This document shows positions 35,662 to 44,698 of a stretch of 64,000 bases of DNA, one piece after another. Each line of letters begins with the position of its first letter. The stretch's first letter is position 1. The notes beneath the pieces were generated by a model. That model was not told the origin of the DNA. It did no database searches and was given only the letters and a program-made list of their open reading frames with translations. The stretch is from Paenibacillus monticola. GTDB taxonomy: Bacteria; Bacillota; Bacilli; Paenibacillales; Paenibacillaceae. The stretch is taken from assembly GCF_009664975.1 (NCBI RefSeq), contig NZ_WJXB01000001.1, positions 496,001 through 560,000 of the forward strand. The letters run 5' to 3'. The translations under genes and the position numbers were made by a program.

Positions 35662-36265
35662 TCTCAACACCTCATAATTTTATAGTGAACTTTGAAGCAG
35701 TTTTAAGTCAATCGAACACTAAATAGCATGAGTTAAAGGCTAGAGGAGGATCACGGGTGCGATTGCTGTGTGTGATAATTGGTGTGTAATAGATAAGGGG
35801 GATGATTATGAGTATATAATACATGAATTTTATTAAAAGAATTATAGAGTTTCAGTGAAATATTTATCAAATATCAACTGTGAATTAAGTGGTGAAATCA
35901 CTAATTTTACAAAACATTACAATATGTTCGAGAAAACTATGCTATTATGTTTTTGAAATCACTAACATAATAATAAACACAAATCCCAAAAAATGTGATT
36001 AATATCATAATGGAAAACACTTAAAATATTTAATATATAAGTATATATAGAATTTAATGAATATTTAGGGAAAAATGATTATTTATATATAATTATCCCA
36101 AATTTTAAAATTGACTAAACGCTGTTTCGGCACGTTAGCACAGTTTTAAAATATATATTCGACTTAGCGGCCTGCATTTCGGGTAGGGATGGTGGTGAAC
36201 TGCCGAAAAATATGTAAAATAATTACATTTAAATATTAAAAGATTAATTTCTCATATTTGGAGGA
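35662..36265. promoter_or_regulatory. 604-bp AT-rich control region between loaP and the PKS operon
   Basis: No gene is supported. It is far richer in A and T than its flanks. Two exact copies of TGAAATCACTAA (35892-35903, 35954-35965) lie 62 bp apart on the same face of the helix. TTTCGGCA (36125-36132) and TGCCGAAA (36201-36208) can form an 8-bp long-range stem in the leader RNA, a candidate LoaP-responsive structure. TTGACT (36111-36116) is a possible -35 box, but no convincing -10 follows. Confidence 0.5.
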
Positions 36266-37036
36266 GTGAAAGGCCTGACAAATGAAGCTCTTTTTACATG
36301 TTGCCTTGTTCAGAGATTACTGATAAGGCTGGATAACTGTTCATATAGTGCTTGCTTAGTGATCGCAGATTTTACAGAACGTTCTTTCAAGGCCGCAGAG
36401 AGTACATTGCATCCTCAGGAACTCAACTATTATCGGCAGCTCATTTTTCCCAAAAAGGCGCAAAGTTATCTCATTGGCAGGTTTGCAGCTAAATATGCAA
36501 TATCCTCGCTGGAAACAGAGATTGATCTGAAATATATCAGAATAGACAACGGATTCTTCGGACAACCGGTAATCATCGGCCATCCGCTGGAGAGAGGTGT
36601 GCAGGTCTCGATAAGCCATTCAGGCTTACTGGGAGCTGCCATTTCTTTTTATGAGGATTGTCCGACCGGAGTAGATATTGAAGTTATCGATGCTGACAAT
36701 TCGAGATTTCTGCACATGACTACTTCGGTGAGTGAACAAGAGCTGCTTGCTCTGCTGCCTATAGCAAAGGAGGTCAGTTTGACCCTATTGTGGACAGCCA
36801 AGGAAGCGTTGTCGAAGGCTATACGGACCGGATTTACTTTGGACTTTGAAATATTGGAAGTTAATCAGATTACTCTGGTAGGCGGTGGTTATGAAATAAG
36901 CTTTAGTCATTTCCCACATTTTCGAGTGATCTCACACCACTACAATAACTTTATCTTTTCTATAGCATTTCCTTTTAAAAGAGATTGTGAGTATTCATTG
37001 ACAGGTTGGAAGGATGAAAAAGTTAACGGTAATTAA
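36266..37036 (+). CDS. Sfp-type 4'-phosphopantetheinyl transferase
   Basis: About 256 residues. It transfers phosphopantetheine from CoA to the Ser of carrier proteins, activating the PKS. The family signatures are clear: SISHSGLLGAAISFYEDCPTGVDIE read as a His block then GVDIE near residue 137, and LLWTAKEALSKAI near 175, supplying the Mg2+-binding acidic residues. The start is uncertain. The GTG at 36266 overlaps its own GGAGGAG site, and later starts would be CTG or TTG. An overlapping 13-codon frame (MKLFLHVALFRDY) begins with the only well-placed ATG at 36282. It is the first gene of the PKS operon. Confidence 0.88.
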   Translation: MKGLTNEALFTCCLVQRLLIRLDNCSYSACLVIADFTERSFKAAESTLHPQELNYYRQLIFPKKAQSYLIGRFAAKYAISSLETEIDLKYIRIDNGFFGQPVIIGHPLERGVQVSISHSGLLGAAISFYEDCPTGVDIEVIDADNSRFLHMTTSVSEQELLALLPIAKEVSLTLLWTAKEALSKAIRTGFTLDFEILEVNQITLVGGGYEISFSHFPHFRVISHHYNNFIFSIAFPFKRDCEYSLTGWKDEKVNGN

Positions 37037-37053
37037 AGAAAGGGGGGATTTTT

Positions 37054-37731
37054 TTGAATGCTAGCTACGAGATTCATGAGCTCAAGACGGGTTATTTTCA
37101 TTTTCTTAACTATGGCTACGTTATTGTAGACCTGGCAACCAGATATGCGGCTATTGTAGATCCTGCTTGGGAAATCAGGAAATACACGGACTTGCTAAAG
37201 AGCTTGAACGTTGAAGTAACCGCTATTTTATTAACGCATTCTCATGAAGATCATGTAAATCTTGTCCCGCCTTTATTAAATTTGTATCAGCCCAGGATAT
37301 ATATGTCGGAAATTGAAATGGATTACTATCACTATCAAAGTCCCAATCTTACCGGGTTCAAGCACTTGGACCGCATTAGAATCGGAAATACCGTTATAGA
37401 ATGTCTTGTAACTCCAGGACATACGGCGGGTAGCACATGCTATCTGCTGGCAGACAGCATGTTTTCCGGGGATACGGTATTTACTGAAGGCTGCGGCATC
37501 TGCAATTGCCCTGGAGGTTCACCATCCGATATGTATGAGAGCATTCAGATGATTAAAAGCTATGTGCCTGACAACGTGAAAGTATACCCGGGACATTCGT
37601 TTGGCAAAAGCACGGGGCATACCCTCGGCAGTCTCAAAGAAGACAATATTTATTTTCAGATTTATAAGAAAAACCATTTTGTGGATTTCCGCATGCGGGC
37701 AAATCAGAAAAACATCTTCAGCTTTAAATAA
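37054..37731 (+). CDS. PksB/BaeB-like metallo-beta-lactamase hydrolase of trans-AT PKS
   Basis: 225 residues, TTG start (the nearby ATG is out of frame) after AGGGGGG. The metal motif THSHEDHVN lies near residue 62, PGHTAGSTCYLL near 127, SGDTVFTEGCGICNCPGGSPSDMY near 143, and VYPGHSFG near 178. It resembles glyoxalase II but with the Cys-rich insert of PksB. Homologues in bacillaene-type clusters hydrolyse thioesters and may clear blocked carriers. Its position directly before the AT genes is the same as in the pks cluster. Confidence 0.85.
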   Translation: MNASYEIHELKTGYFHFLNYGYVIVDLATRYAAIVDPAWEIRKYTDLLKSLNVEVTAILLTHSHEDHVNLVPPLLNLYQPRIYMSEIEMDYYHYQSPNLTGFKHLDRIRIGNTVIECLVTPGHTAGSTCYLLADSMFSGDTVFTEGCGICNCPGGSPSDMYESIQMIKSYVPDNVKVYPGHSFGKSTGHTLGSLKEDNIYFQIYKKNHFVDFRMRANQKNIFSFK

Positions 37732-37757
37732 GCAGGCAGCAGATTGGAGAGGAAACT

Positions 37758-38726
37758 GTGAAACCGTCCACCGTATTTCTGTTCTCAGGTCAAGGCTCCC
37801 AATATTATCAGATGGGCAGCAGTTTATTTCAGGGGAATTCTACATTCAAAGGCTATATGAACAGGCTGGATGAACGGGTTCAGCAGCAACTGGGTATCAG
37901 TCCACTGTACGAACTGTACCATGTTGGCCGGAAGGCAACGGAAACATTTGATCATTTACCAGTAACCCATTTGTCCATATTTATGGTGGAATATTCCCTT
38001 GCTAGCACCTTGATGAATGAGGGTATCATTCCAGACTATGTACTGGGAACAAGCTTAGGAGAGTTCGCGGCGGCGGCAGTAGCAGGAATTATAACAGCAG
38101 ATCAGGCAGTGGATATGCTTGTTACTCAAGTACGATATATCGAAGAGAACTGTGAACAGGGAGGGATGCTGGCCATTCTGGGTAATCCCGCGATTTTCAG
38201 CCAAGTGCCGTCTATTTATGAAAAATGCAGTTTAGTTTCAGAAAACTATAATATGCATTTTGTCATTTCGGGCAGTACAGGCGATCTGGAGAAAGTGGCG
38301 CATGATTTGGATGAACAACATATCCTCTCTGTTAAGCTGCCGGTACGGTATGCCTTTCATTCTCCGATGCTGAGCGGGATAGGGTCCAGATACAAAACGT
38401 ATTTGAATTCTATGAACTTCCAGGCTCCTCAGATTTCTTTTATATCCAGCTTGTATGGAAAAGAAATCTCTCGGCTGCCGGAAGCTTACTTTTGGAATGT
38501 AATCAGATATCCAATCCTGTTTCGCAATGCCCTATCGGGAATGGAGCAGTCCGCTCCCCACTTGTACATCGATGTAGGCCCTTCCGGCACACTCGCTACA
38601 ATGGTCAAGTACAACCTGGCACAGGATTCAATGTCGCAGCAGCATATGGTATTGACACCGTACGGCCGAGCTGAATTTAACAACATAGAGAATCTCAAGC
38701 AGACGTTGATGTTATCCAAAAATTAG
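37758..38726 (+). CDS. Discrete trans-acyltransferase / acyl hydrolase (PksD/BaeD-like)
   Basis: 322 residues. FLFSGQGSQYYQMGSSLF opens the AT fold, the nucleophile Ser99 sits in LGTSLGEFAAAAVAG, and the specificity-region block is RYAFHSPML near 196. PksD of B. subtilis, as I recall it, has the same FSGQGSQYY start and an SSLGEFAAA motif. The usual malonyl AT motif is GHSLGE; here His is Thr. Proteins of this clade include acyl hydrolases (PedC type) that proofread stalled chains. I cannot decide between loading AT and hydrolase. It acts in trans on the synthase and lies 26 bp after the MBL gene. Confidence 0.82.
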   Translation: MKPSTVFLFSGQGSQYYQMGSSLFQGNSTFKGYMNRLDERVQQQLGISPLYELYHVGRKATETFDHLPVTHLSIFMVEYSLASTLMNEGIIPDYVLGTSLGEFAAAAVAGIITADQAVDMLVTQVRYIEENCEQGGMLAILGNPAIFSQVPSIYEKCSLVSENYNMHFVISGSTGDLEKVAHDLDEQHILSVKLPVRYAFHSPMLSGIGSRYKTYLNSMNFQAPQISFISSLYGKEISRLPEAYFWNVIRYPILFRNALSGMEQSAPHLYIDVGPSGTLATMVKYNLAQDSMSQQHMVLTPYGRAEFNNIENLKQTLMLSKN

Positions 38727-38742
38727 ATGAAGAGGTGACTGT

Positions 38743-41103
38743 ATGACAACGTATCTTTTCCCCGGTCAAGGCTCTCAGTACAGGGGGATGGGAGAGGAAT
38801 TGTTTGAGAGCTTCAAAGAATATGTTGAGGCCGCGGATGACATTCTGGGCTATTCTCTAAGGCAGCTATGTTTGGAAGACCCGGAGCGGAAATTGGGACT
38901 TACTCAGTATACTCAGCCGGCACTGTATGTCGTGAATGCTTTGAGCTACCTGCAAGTGCTAAGAGAGACGGGGATTAAACCTGACAATCTCGCGGGCCAC
39001 AGCTTGGGAGAGTACAATGCATTGTTCGCAGCGGAAGCCTTTGATTTTGCCACTGGGCTCAAGCTTGTTCAAAAGAGAGGGGAGCTGATGAGTACCGTCT
39101 CCGGCGGAGGTATGGCTGCTGTATTGGGTCTTGAAGAAGAGGCGATCCGGGCTATTTTGCAGGATGAGAGATTCAGGCAGATTGATATAGCCAATCTGAA
39201 CACACCCACGCAAATTGTGATCTCTGGCCCTCAAAATGATATCGAGCAGGCTAAAGAGGCGTTTGAAGGCGCAGGCGCTTATAATTATGTCGTTTTGGCT
39301 GTGAGCGGAGCGTTTCACTCCCGGTATATGGAGTCGGTAAGACAAGAATTCGAAAATTTTCTGGGTGGATTTACGCTGTCTCCGCTTAAGATCCCTGTCA
39401 TTTCTAATGTTCTCGCCAGACCGTATGCCGAAGAATCTGTCAGAAAGATTCTGGCTGCTCAGATTACAAGCTCGGTAAAGTGGACGGAGAGCATCCGCTA
39501 TCTGATGGGGAAAGGAGAGATGGAGTATAGACAGGTCGGCCCGGGCCATGTGCTGGATGGGCTTGTGAAGACAATTCAGCGCGAGTCGGAGCCGCTTGTT
39601 TTGGTTGAACCGGAGAAGACAACCAGTCGATATGAGTCTGAAGTTGAGACCCAACCCCAAACCCAAGCTGATCCTCAACCGATGCAGACCGGCAGTCGTG
39701 TGCTTGCTTCGCGGCCTGTAATTGCACAAGCTTTGCAAGCAGAACAGCTGGGTAGTGCGGAATTTAAAGAGGATTACAACTTGAAATACGCTTATTGGGT
39801 TGGAGCCATGGGCCGGGGTATTGCTTCCAAGGAGTTCGTGGCGGCCTTGAGCAAGCAAGGTATGATGAGCTGTCTCGGTACGGAAGGGCTGAAAATGGAT
39901 GAGATTACTGCCTCGCTTGATTACTTGAGACAAGAGCTGGGGGGTGAGCATCCGTTTGCCGTCAATGTGATGTATGAATACAGCAACCCGAGACGTGAAG
40001 AGCAACTACTGGAACTGCTGATCCGCCAAGGCGTTCACAATATTGAAGCTTCCAGCTACATCAGTTTAACTGCCGCGTTGGTTAAATTCAGGGTTCAAGG
40101 CCTGAGAAAAGATTCCTCAGGTCGGGTTATTCCGGCCCGGAGGATTCTGTTAAAGGCTTCCCGGCCCGAGATCGCAGAGATCTATCTTAGCCCTCCTCCG
40201 AGGAGCGTGGTAGATAAGCTGCTGGAGGAGAAATGGATTAGCTCCGAGGAAGCACGGTTGTCGCAGGAGATCCCCATGATTGATGATCTATGTGTACTTG
40301 GCGATTGCGGAGGATATACCGACCAGGGGACGGCCTTAGCTATATTTCCGCTAATCTTGAAGCTGGCCGGGGAAGCGCAGCGCAAATTTGCTTACACCAA
40401 GAGAGTAAGAGTCGGACTCGGTGGAGGCTTAGGGACGCCTGAAGCCGCGGCCGCGGCCTTTGTACTCGGTGCCGATTTCATTGTAACGGGATCGATTAAT
40501 CAATGTACGGTAGAAGCCAATACGAGTGAAATGGTCAAAGATATCTTGCAGCAAATTAGTGTGCAGGACACCGGGTACGCCCCTTCGGAGCATATGTTTG
40601 AGATGGGGGCCAAAGTGCAAGTTGTCAAGAAAGGGGTGTTCTTTCCTGTCCGGGGGAACAAGCTGTATGAGACTTATCGGCAATTCAACGCTCTAGAGGA
40701 GATCGGAGATTCCTTAAGATCACAACTGGAAGATAAGTACTTCAAGAAAAGCTTCTCCGTGGCTTATCATGATTTGAAGCTGCAGCTGGGTCAGGACGAA
40801 ATTGCCAAAGCCGAACAAAATCCTAAGGTTAAGATGGCTCTGCTATTCCGTTCGTATTTGAGCAGCAGCTATCAATTGGCTTTAAGCGGGGTCAAAGACC
40901 GGAAGGTCGATTTTCAAATCTATAGTAGCTCTGCGCTGGGCGCCTTCAATCATTGGGTGAAGGGAACCCCTTTGGAGGATTGGCATGAGCGGCATGCCTG
41001 GACTATTGGCGAGAAGATTATGACAGATGCGGCTGGACTGCTGAATGAGCGTCTTTCGTGGAGAAATACGGACAGTTATGAAAAAGTTTTTTCAAAAATT
41101 TAA
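38743..41103 (+). CDS. AT-ER fusion: trans-acting malonyl transferase and enoyl reductase (PksE/BaeE-like)
   Basis: 786 residues. The AT domain is residues 1-290: YLFPGQGSQYRGMGEELF, intact AGHSLGEYNAL with Ser87, SGAFHSRYM near 190. A short Gln/Pro-rich linker (about 293-325) follows. The FMN-dependent ER is about 335-770, of the PfaD/nitronate-monooxygenase type: AYWVGAMGRGIAS, RVRVGLGGGLGTPEAAAAAF, GADFIVTGSINQCT. The AT loads malonyl units on the AT-less modules. The ER reduces selected enoyl intermediates in trans. It lies 16 bp after the AT/AH gene. Confidence 0.93.
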   Translation: MTTYLFPGQGSQYRGMGEELFESFKEYVEAADDILGYSLRQLCLEDPERKLGLTQYTQPALYVVNALSYLQVLRETGIKPDNLAGHSLGEYNALFAAEAFDFATGLKLVQKRGELMSTVSGGGMAAVLGLEEEAIRAILQDERFRQIDIANLNTPTQIVISGPQNDIEQAKEAFEGAGAYNYVVLAVSGAFHSRYMESVRQEFENFLGGFTLSPLKIPVISNVLARPYAEESVRKILAAQITSSVKWTESIRYLMGKGEMEYRQVGPGHVLDGLVKTIQRESEPLVLVEPEKTTSRYESEVETQPQTQADPQPMQTGSRVLASRPVIAQALQAEQLGSAEFKEDYNLKYAYWVGAMGRGIASKEFVAALSKQGMMSCLGTEGLKMDEITASLDYLRQELGGEHPFAVNVMYEYSNPRREEQLLELLIRQGVHNIEASSYISLTAALVKFRVQGLRKDSSGRVIPARRILLKASRPEIAEIYLSPPPRSVVDKLLEEKWISSEEARLSQEIPMIDDLCVLGDCGGYTDQGTALAIFPLILKLAGEAQRKFAYTKRVRVGLGGGLGTPEAAAAAFVLGADFIVTGSINQCTVEANTSEMVKDILQQISVQDTGYAPSEHMFEMGAKVQVVKKGVFFPVRGNKLYETYRQFNALEEIGDSLRSQLEDKYFKKSFSVAYHDLKLQLGQDEIAKAEQNPKVKMALLFRSYLSSSYQLALSGVKDRKVDFQIYSSSALGAFNHWVKGTPLEDWHERHAWTIGEKIMTDAAGLLNERLSWRNTDSYEKVFSKI

Positions 41104-41122
41104 TTAAACGGAGGGTAAACCT

Positions 41123-41374
41123 ATGAATAAGGAATACGTATTGGAATTACTGAAGGGCTGCATTACAGAAACCTTGGATGATCTTGACATCAACAGTATC
41201 CGGCATGATCAGTATCTTAAAGATCTGGGTGCCAATTCATTGGACCGAATGGATATCATTCTGACGGTCATGGAGAAATTGGAGATTAAAGTGCCGCTTG
41301 TTGAGATGGCCCAGACCCGAAGCATTCATGATTTGGCAGAATTCCTCCTCCAGAAGAAGGTTGCAGTTCAGTGA
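41123..41374 (+). CDS. acpK: Donor acyl carrier protein of the beta-branching cassette (AcpK-like)
   Basis: 83 residues, a free-standing ACP. Ser39 in DLGANSLDRMDI carries phosphopantetheine; GANSxDR is typical for donor ACPs of HMGS cassettes. It would hold malonyl, which the next protein decarboxylates to acetyl. Its stop overlaps the GTG of the KS gene (GTGA), so the two are translationally coupled. Confidence 0.9.
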   Translation: MNKEYVLELLKGCITETLDDLDINSIRHDQYLKDLGANSLDRMDIILTVMEKLEIKVPLVEMAQTRSIHDLAEFLLQKKVAVQ

Positions 41375-42648
41375 ACCCTGTTATTGGTGGAGACAGGGTT
41401 GCGGTAACCGGAATGGGGATTGTTAGTTCAATCGGGTGTGGCATTGAAGATTTCACGCAATCATTAAAGCAAGGAAACAGCGGTGTGGGAAAGCTTCTCT
41501 TGCCCGCACTGCCTGATTTCCCGGTTCAAGTTGGGGCTCTATTGGATGAGTCCAGTTTGAACTTCACCTCCGATGAACCGGAAGGCAGCAGTCATGTCTC
41601 ACGAGCCAAAAAAGGTTTTAATCGCTTGAGCAAGTCGATGAAGACAACCATCATCGCTGCGCTGGAAGCCTGGAGGATGGCAGAATTGCAGCAGAAGGAA
41701 ATGGAGCCGAGGCGGATAGGTCTAATCGTTGCCGGCAGCAATCTAACTACCGCAATGCTGTATGACAATACAGATAAATTTCGTCAGTCACCAGAGTATA
41801 CTTCACCAAGCTTTGTCCTGCAGCAGATGGATACCCATTATGTCGGTGTCCTCAGCGAAATATTCGGGATTCAAGGCGAAGGTTTTACGGTCGGCGGAGC
41901 TTCGGCAAGTGGGAATATAGCGATTATTCAGGCAGAGCGGTTGATTCGGCACGGATACGTTGATGCCTGTCTGGTGGTAGGTCCTATGGCGGATCTATCG
42001 CCAATGGAATTGTATGGGTATTTAAATATGGGGGCATTGGGTGGCAGCAGCTTCGCGGAGAATCCGGCGGCGGCAAGCCGCCCTTTTGACCATTTGCACG
42101 AAGGTTTTATTTATGGTCAAGCCAGCGGTTGTCTCCTGCTGGAGTCCAGGAAACATGCGGAGAAGAGGGGCGTTACTCTATGGGCGGAAATTGCTGGTAC
42201 AGCCTCGCAGCTGGATGGAAATCGTTCATCCGATCCAAGTACGGATGGGGAAGCTCATGTCATGGAGCGTTGTATGCAGCAGGCCCACAAATCTATTAAA
42301 GAAATACAATATATCAATACGCATGGTACGTCGACACCTCTGGGCGACCGCACGGAATTAGCTGCCATCCGGCAGGTGTTCCAAGAAGAAACATCGCGGA
42401 TCTGGTTGAATTCAACCAAATGTATGACAGGGCACTGCCTGTATTCCGCGGGCATTATCGAGGCCATAGCGACAGTACAGCAGATGGTTCAAGGATTCCT
42501 GCATCCGAATATAAACCTGGATCAGCCGATCGATGAGCGCTTCCGCTTCACAGGTAAGGTGGCCGAGCGGTATCAAGTAGAGGATGCACTTAGTAATTCA
42601 TTTGGTTTTGGCGGAGTAAACTCCAGCATTCTATTTACGAGGGGATAA
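41371..42648 (+). CDS. pksF: Ser-type ketosynthase decarboxylase of the HMGS cassette (PksF-like)
   Basis: 425 residues with the thiolase/KS fold: VAVTGMGIVSSIGCG at the start, NTHGTSTPLGDRTE near 312, TKCMTGHCLYSAG near 350, and the final NSFGFGGVNSSILF. The catalytic Cys is replaced by Ser178 in VGGASASGN, as in PksF-type decarboxylases. It therefore should not condense but convert malonyl-AcpK to acetyl-AcpK. Starts with GTG overlapping acpK. The next gene follows 5 bp later. Confidence 0.92.
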   Translation: MNPVIGGDRVAVTGMGIVSSIGCGIEDFTQSLKQGNSGVGKLLLPALPDFPVQVGALLDESSLNFTSDEPEGSSHVSRAKKGFNRLSKSMKTTIIAALEAWRMAELQQKEMEPRRIGLIVAGSNLTTAMLYDNTDKFRQSPEYTSPSFVLQQMDTHYVGVLSEIFGIQGEGFTVGGASASGNIAIIQAERLIRHGYVDACLVVGPMADLSPMELYGYLNMGALGGSSFAENPAAASRPFDHLHEGFIYGQASGCLLLESRKHAEKRGVTLWAEIAGTASQLDGNRSSDPSTDGEAHVMERCMQQAHKSIKEIQYINTHGTSTPLGDRTELAAIRQVFQEETSRIWLNSTKCMTGHCLYSAGIIEAIATVQQMVQGFLHPNINLDQPIDERFRFTGKVAERYQVEDALSNSFGFGGVNSSILFTRG

Positions 42649-42653
42649 AATAC

Positions 42654-43886
42654 ATGAACGTAGGGATTGAGTCCATAAATTTATATGCCGGACCTGCTTA
42701 CATACCTGTGAGCACCATTTTTGAAGCAAGAGGTTTGGACATGGAGCGCTTTAATAATCTAATGATGGACAATAAATCGATGGGACTTCCCTGTGAAGAT
42801 ACGGTTACCAACGCTGTAAACGCAGCTAAGCCCATTATTGATCAATTATCACCGGAGGAAAAAGACCGGATCGAACTGGTCATTACTGCCAGTGAGTCCG
42901 GTCTTGATTTCGGCAAGTCGCTGAGCACCTATATCCATGATTATTTGGGCCTGAATCGAAACTGCCGCTTATTTGAGCTGAAGCAAGCCTGTTATGGAGG
43001 AACAGCGGCTCTGCATATGGCAGCATGTTTTGTAGCTTCAGGTGTCTCTCCAGGTGCCAAAGCTCTTGTAATTGCAAGTGATGTAGCCCGTGCAGCGGCT
43101 AAGAAAACCTATGCAGAGGTGTCGCAAGCGGTGGGCGCAGTAGCGATGCTCATCAGCGACAAGCCAGACATCCTGGAGCTCGACTGGGGTGCAACCGGCT
43201 ATTATGGCTATGAGGTTATGGATACCTGCCGACCCTTGCCGGAAATAGAAACTGGGGACCCTGATTTGTCACTGCTCTCCTATCTGGATTGTCTGGAGAA
43301 TAGCTTTAAGCATTATGCAGAGAGAGTGGACGAAGCGGATTTTCGTGAAACCTTCGATTATCTCGTATTCCATACTCCCTTTGCCGGCATGGTCAAGGGA
43401 GGTCACCGGAAGATGATGCGTGACTTATACCGTCTTAAGCCCGATCTGATTGAAGCAGATTTTTCCAAACGTGTAAGTCCCTCTCTCCAGCATTGCGTAC
43501 AGGTAGGGAATATCTACTCTGCTACTGTGTACATGGCTTTATGCAGCCTGCTGGACAATGGGGATATTAATGATGTGAAGCGCGTGGGCATATTCTCATA
43601 TGGTTCGGGCTGCTCTTCGGAATTTTACAGTGGGATAGTAACGCCGGACTCCCAGCACAAGATCAAGCAAATGAACATCCAGCAGCAGCTGTCCAGACGT
43701 TATCCGCTGAACATGAATGAATATGATACTCTGTTGGATTTGAATCTGGAATGGATTTTCGGGGTTCAGAACAAAACAGTCAATGTAGCCCAGTTCTCCG
43801 CAATGTATGATCATTTCTTTGCAGGCAGGAATTTGCTGGTGCTGGATAAAGTCACGGAATTCCACCGTGAATACCGCTTTAGCTAG
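42654..43886 (+). CDS. pksG: HMG-CoA synthase-like enzyme for polyketide beta-branching
   Basis: 410 residues, the normal size. Catalytic Cys113 lies in ELKQACYGGTAAL; ITASESGLDFGKS near 80 holds the Glu; VFHTPFAGMVKGGH near 240 holds the His. It adds acetyl from AcpK to the beta-keto group of the growing chain, giving a branched HMG-type intermediate on the synthase. It is encoded 5 bp after the decarboxylase. The symbol follows the B. subtilis gene by homology. Confidence 0.95.
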   Translation: MNVGIESINLYAGPAYIPVSTIFEARGLDMERFNNLMMDNKSMGLPCEDTVTNAVNAAKPIIDQLSPEEKDRIELVITASESGLDFGKSLSTYIHDYLGLNRNCRLFELKQACYGGTAALHMAACFVASGVSPGAKALVIASDVARAAAKKTYAEVSQAVGAVAMLISDKPDILELDWGATGYYGYEVMDTCRPLPEIETGDPDLSLLSYLDCLENSFKHYAERVDEADFRETFDYLVFHTPFAGMVKGGHRKMMRDLYRLKPDLIEADFSKRVSPSLQHCVQVGNIYSATVYMALCSLLDNGDINDVKRVGIFSYGSGCSSEFYSGIVTPDSQHKIKQMNIQQQLSRRYPLNMNEYDTLLDLNLEWIFGVQNKTVNVAQFSAMYDHFFAGRNLLVLDKVTEFHREYRFS

Positions 43887-43907
43887 GCAGACCGGGGAGT
43901 GCAGATA

Positions 43908-44678
43908 ATGACATTGAATACCGTATTAGTTGAATCGATGAGCTATGGAACCCAGATTACTTTGAACAGGAGAGCCGCCCGGAATAGTATTAATAGGGAA
44001 CTGCTGCTCGAATTAAACATGCTGCTGGATGAGCTGGAAGGCGATCCTTGCAAGATTATTGTTTTGCAGGGACAGCCGGGTTATTTTTGCACAGGGATGG
44101 ATTTTGCCGAAGCCACTGAAAGCTCTGCTGGGGCAGACGATGAAATTACATTGGAATTGAGTACGTTGTACATGCATACATTGAAACGTATTTCGTTATA
44201 TCCCAAAGTAATTATCTCTGTAGTGGATGGTGAAGCCATTGCCGGCGGTCTAGGAATGATGGCCGCCTCTGACCTGGTCATTGCGACTTCCAGATCCAGA
44301 TTCGCTCTTTCCGAAGCGTTATGGGGACTGCTGCCTTCGATGGCGGTGCCCTATATTATGCGCAGAACCGGTTATCAGAAGGCTTATATGATGTCTTTAA
44401 CCACATTGCCGGTTAACGCAGAAGCAGCCTTATCTATGAATCTCATCGACGAAATTCATGATTCTCCGTCCGAGAGTATCCACCAGTTCAGCCAAAGATT
44501 GCTGCGACTAAAGTCAGAAACGGTAATGAACATGAAAGCCTATTTCCGCAAGCTATGGTTGATTGACGATGAGATGGAAGAAATGGCTATAGAAAGAACG
44601 AACAGCCTGGTGTCAGACCCGAGAATTAAAGAAGACATTCGAAACTATCTGCTCTACAAGAAGTTTCCGTGGGAATAG
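43908..44678 (+). CDS. pksH: Enoyl-CoA hydratase-like dehydratase ECH1 (PksH-like)
   Basis: 256 residues from the ATG at 43908, which is preceded by GGGGAG at good spacing; an upstream GTG is less likely. It is a crotonase fold: ITLNRRAARNSINRELL near residue 20, QPGYFCTGMDFAEA near 58, and the oxyanion block DGEAIAGGLGMMAASDLVIAT near 110. It dehydrates the HMG-type intermediate to a glutaconyl form. The decarboxylating ECH2 is not a separate gene here but a domain of the second PKS protein. Confidence 0.9.
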   Translation: MTLNTVLVESMSYGTQITLNRRAARNSINRELLLELNMLLDELEGDPCKIIVLQGQPGYFCTGMDFAEATESSAGADDEITLELSTLYMHTLKRISLYPKVIISVVDGEAIAGGLGMMAASDLVIATSRSRFALSEALWGLLPSMAVPYIMRRTGYQKAYMMSLTTLPVNAEAALSMNLIDEIHDSPSESIHQFSQRLLRLKSETVMNMKAYFRKLWLIDDEMEEMAIERTNSLVSDPRIKEDIRNYLLYKKFPWE

Positions 44679-44698
44679 TTGTGTGAGGGGGCTGCGAA

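Noticed and set aside
38959..40005. 348-codon open frame on the minus strand
   Set aside because: It lies entirely antisense to the AT-ER gene, whose domains are well conserved; the antisense product has no recognisable motif.
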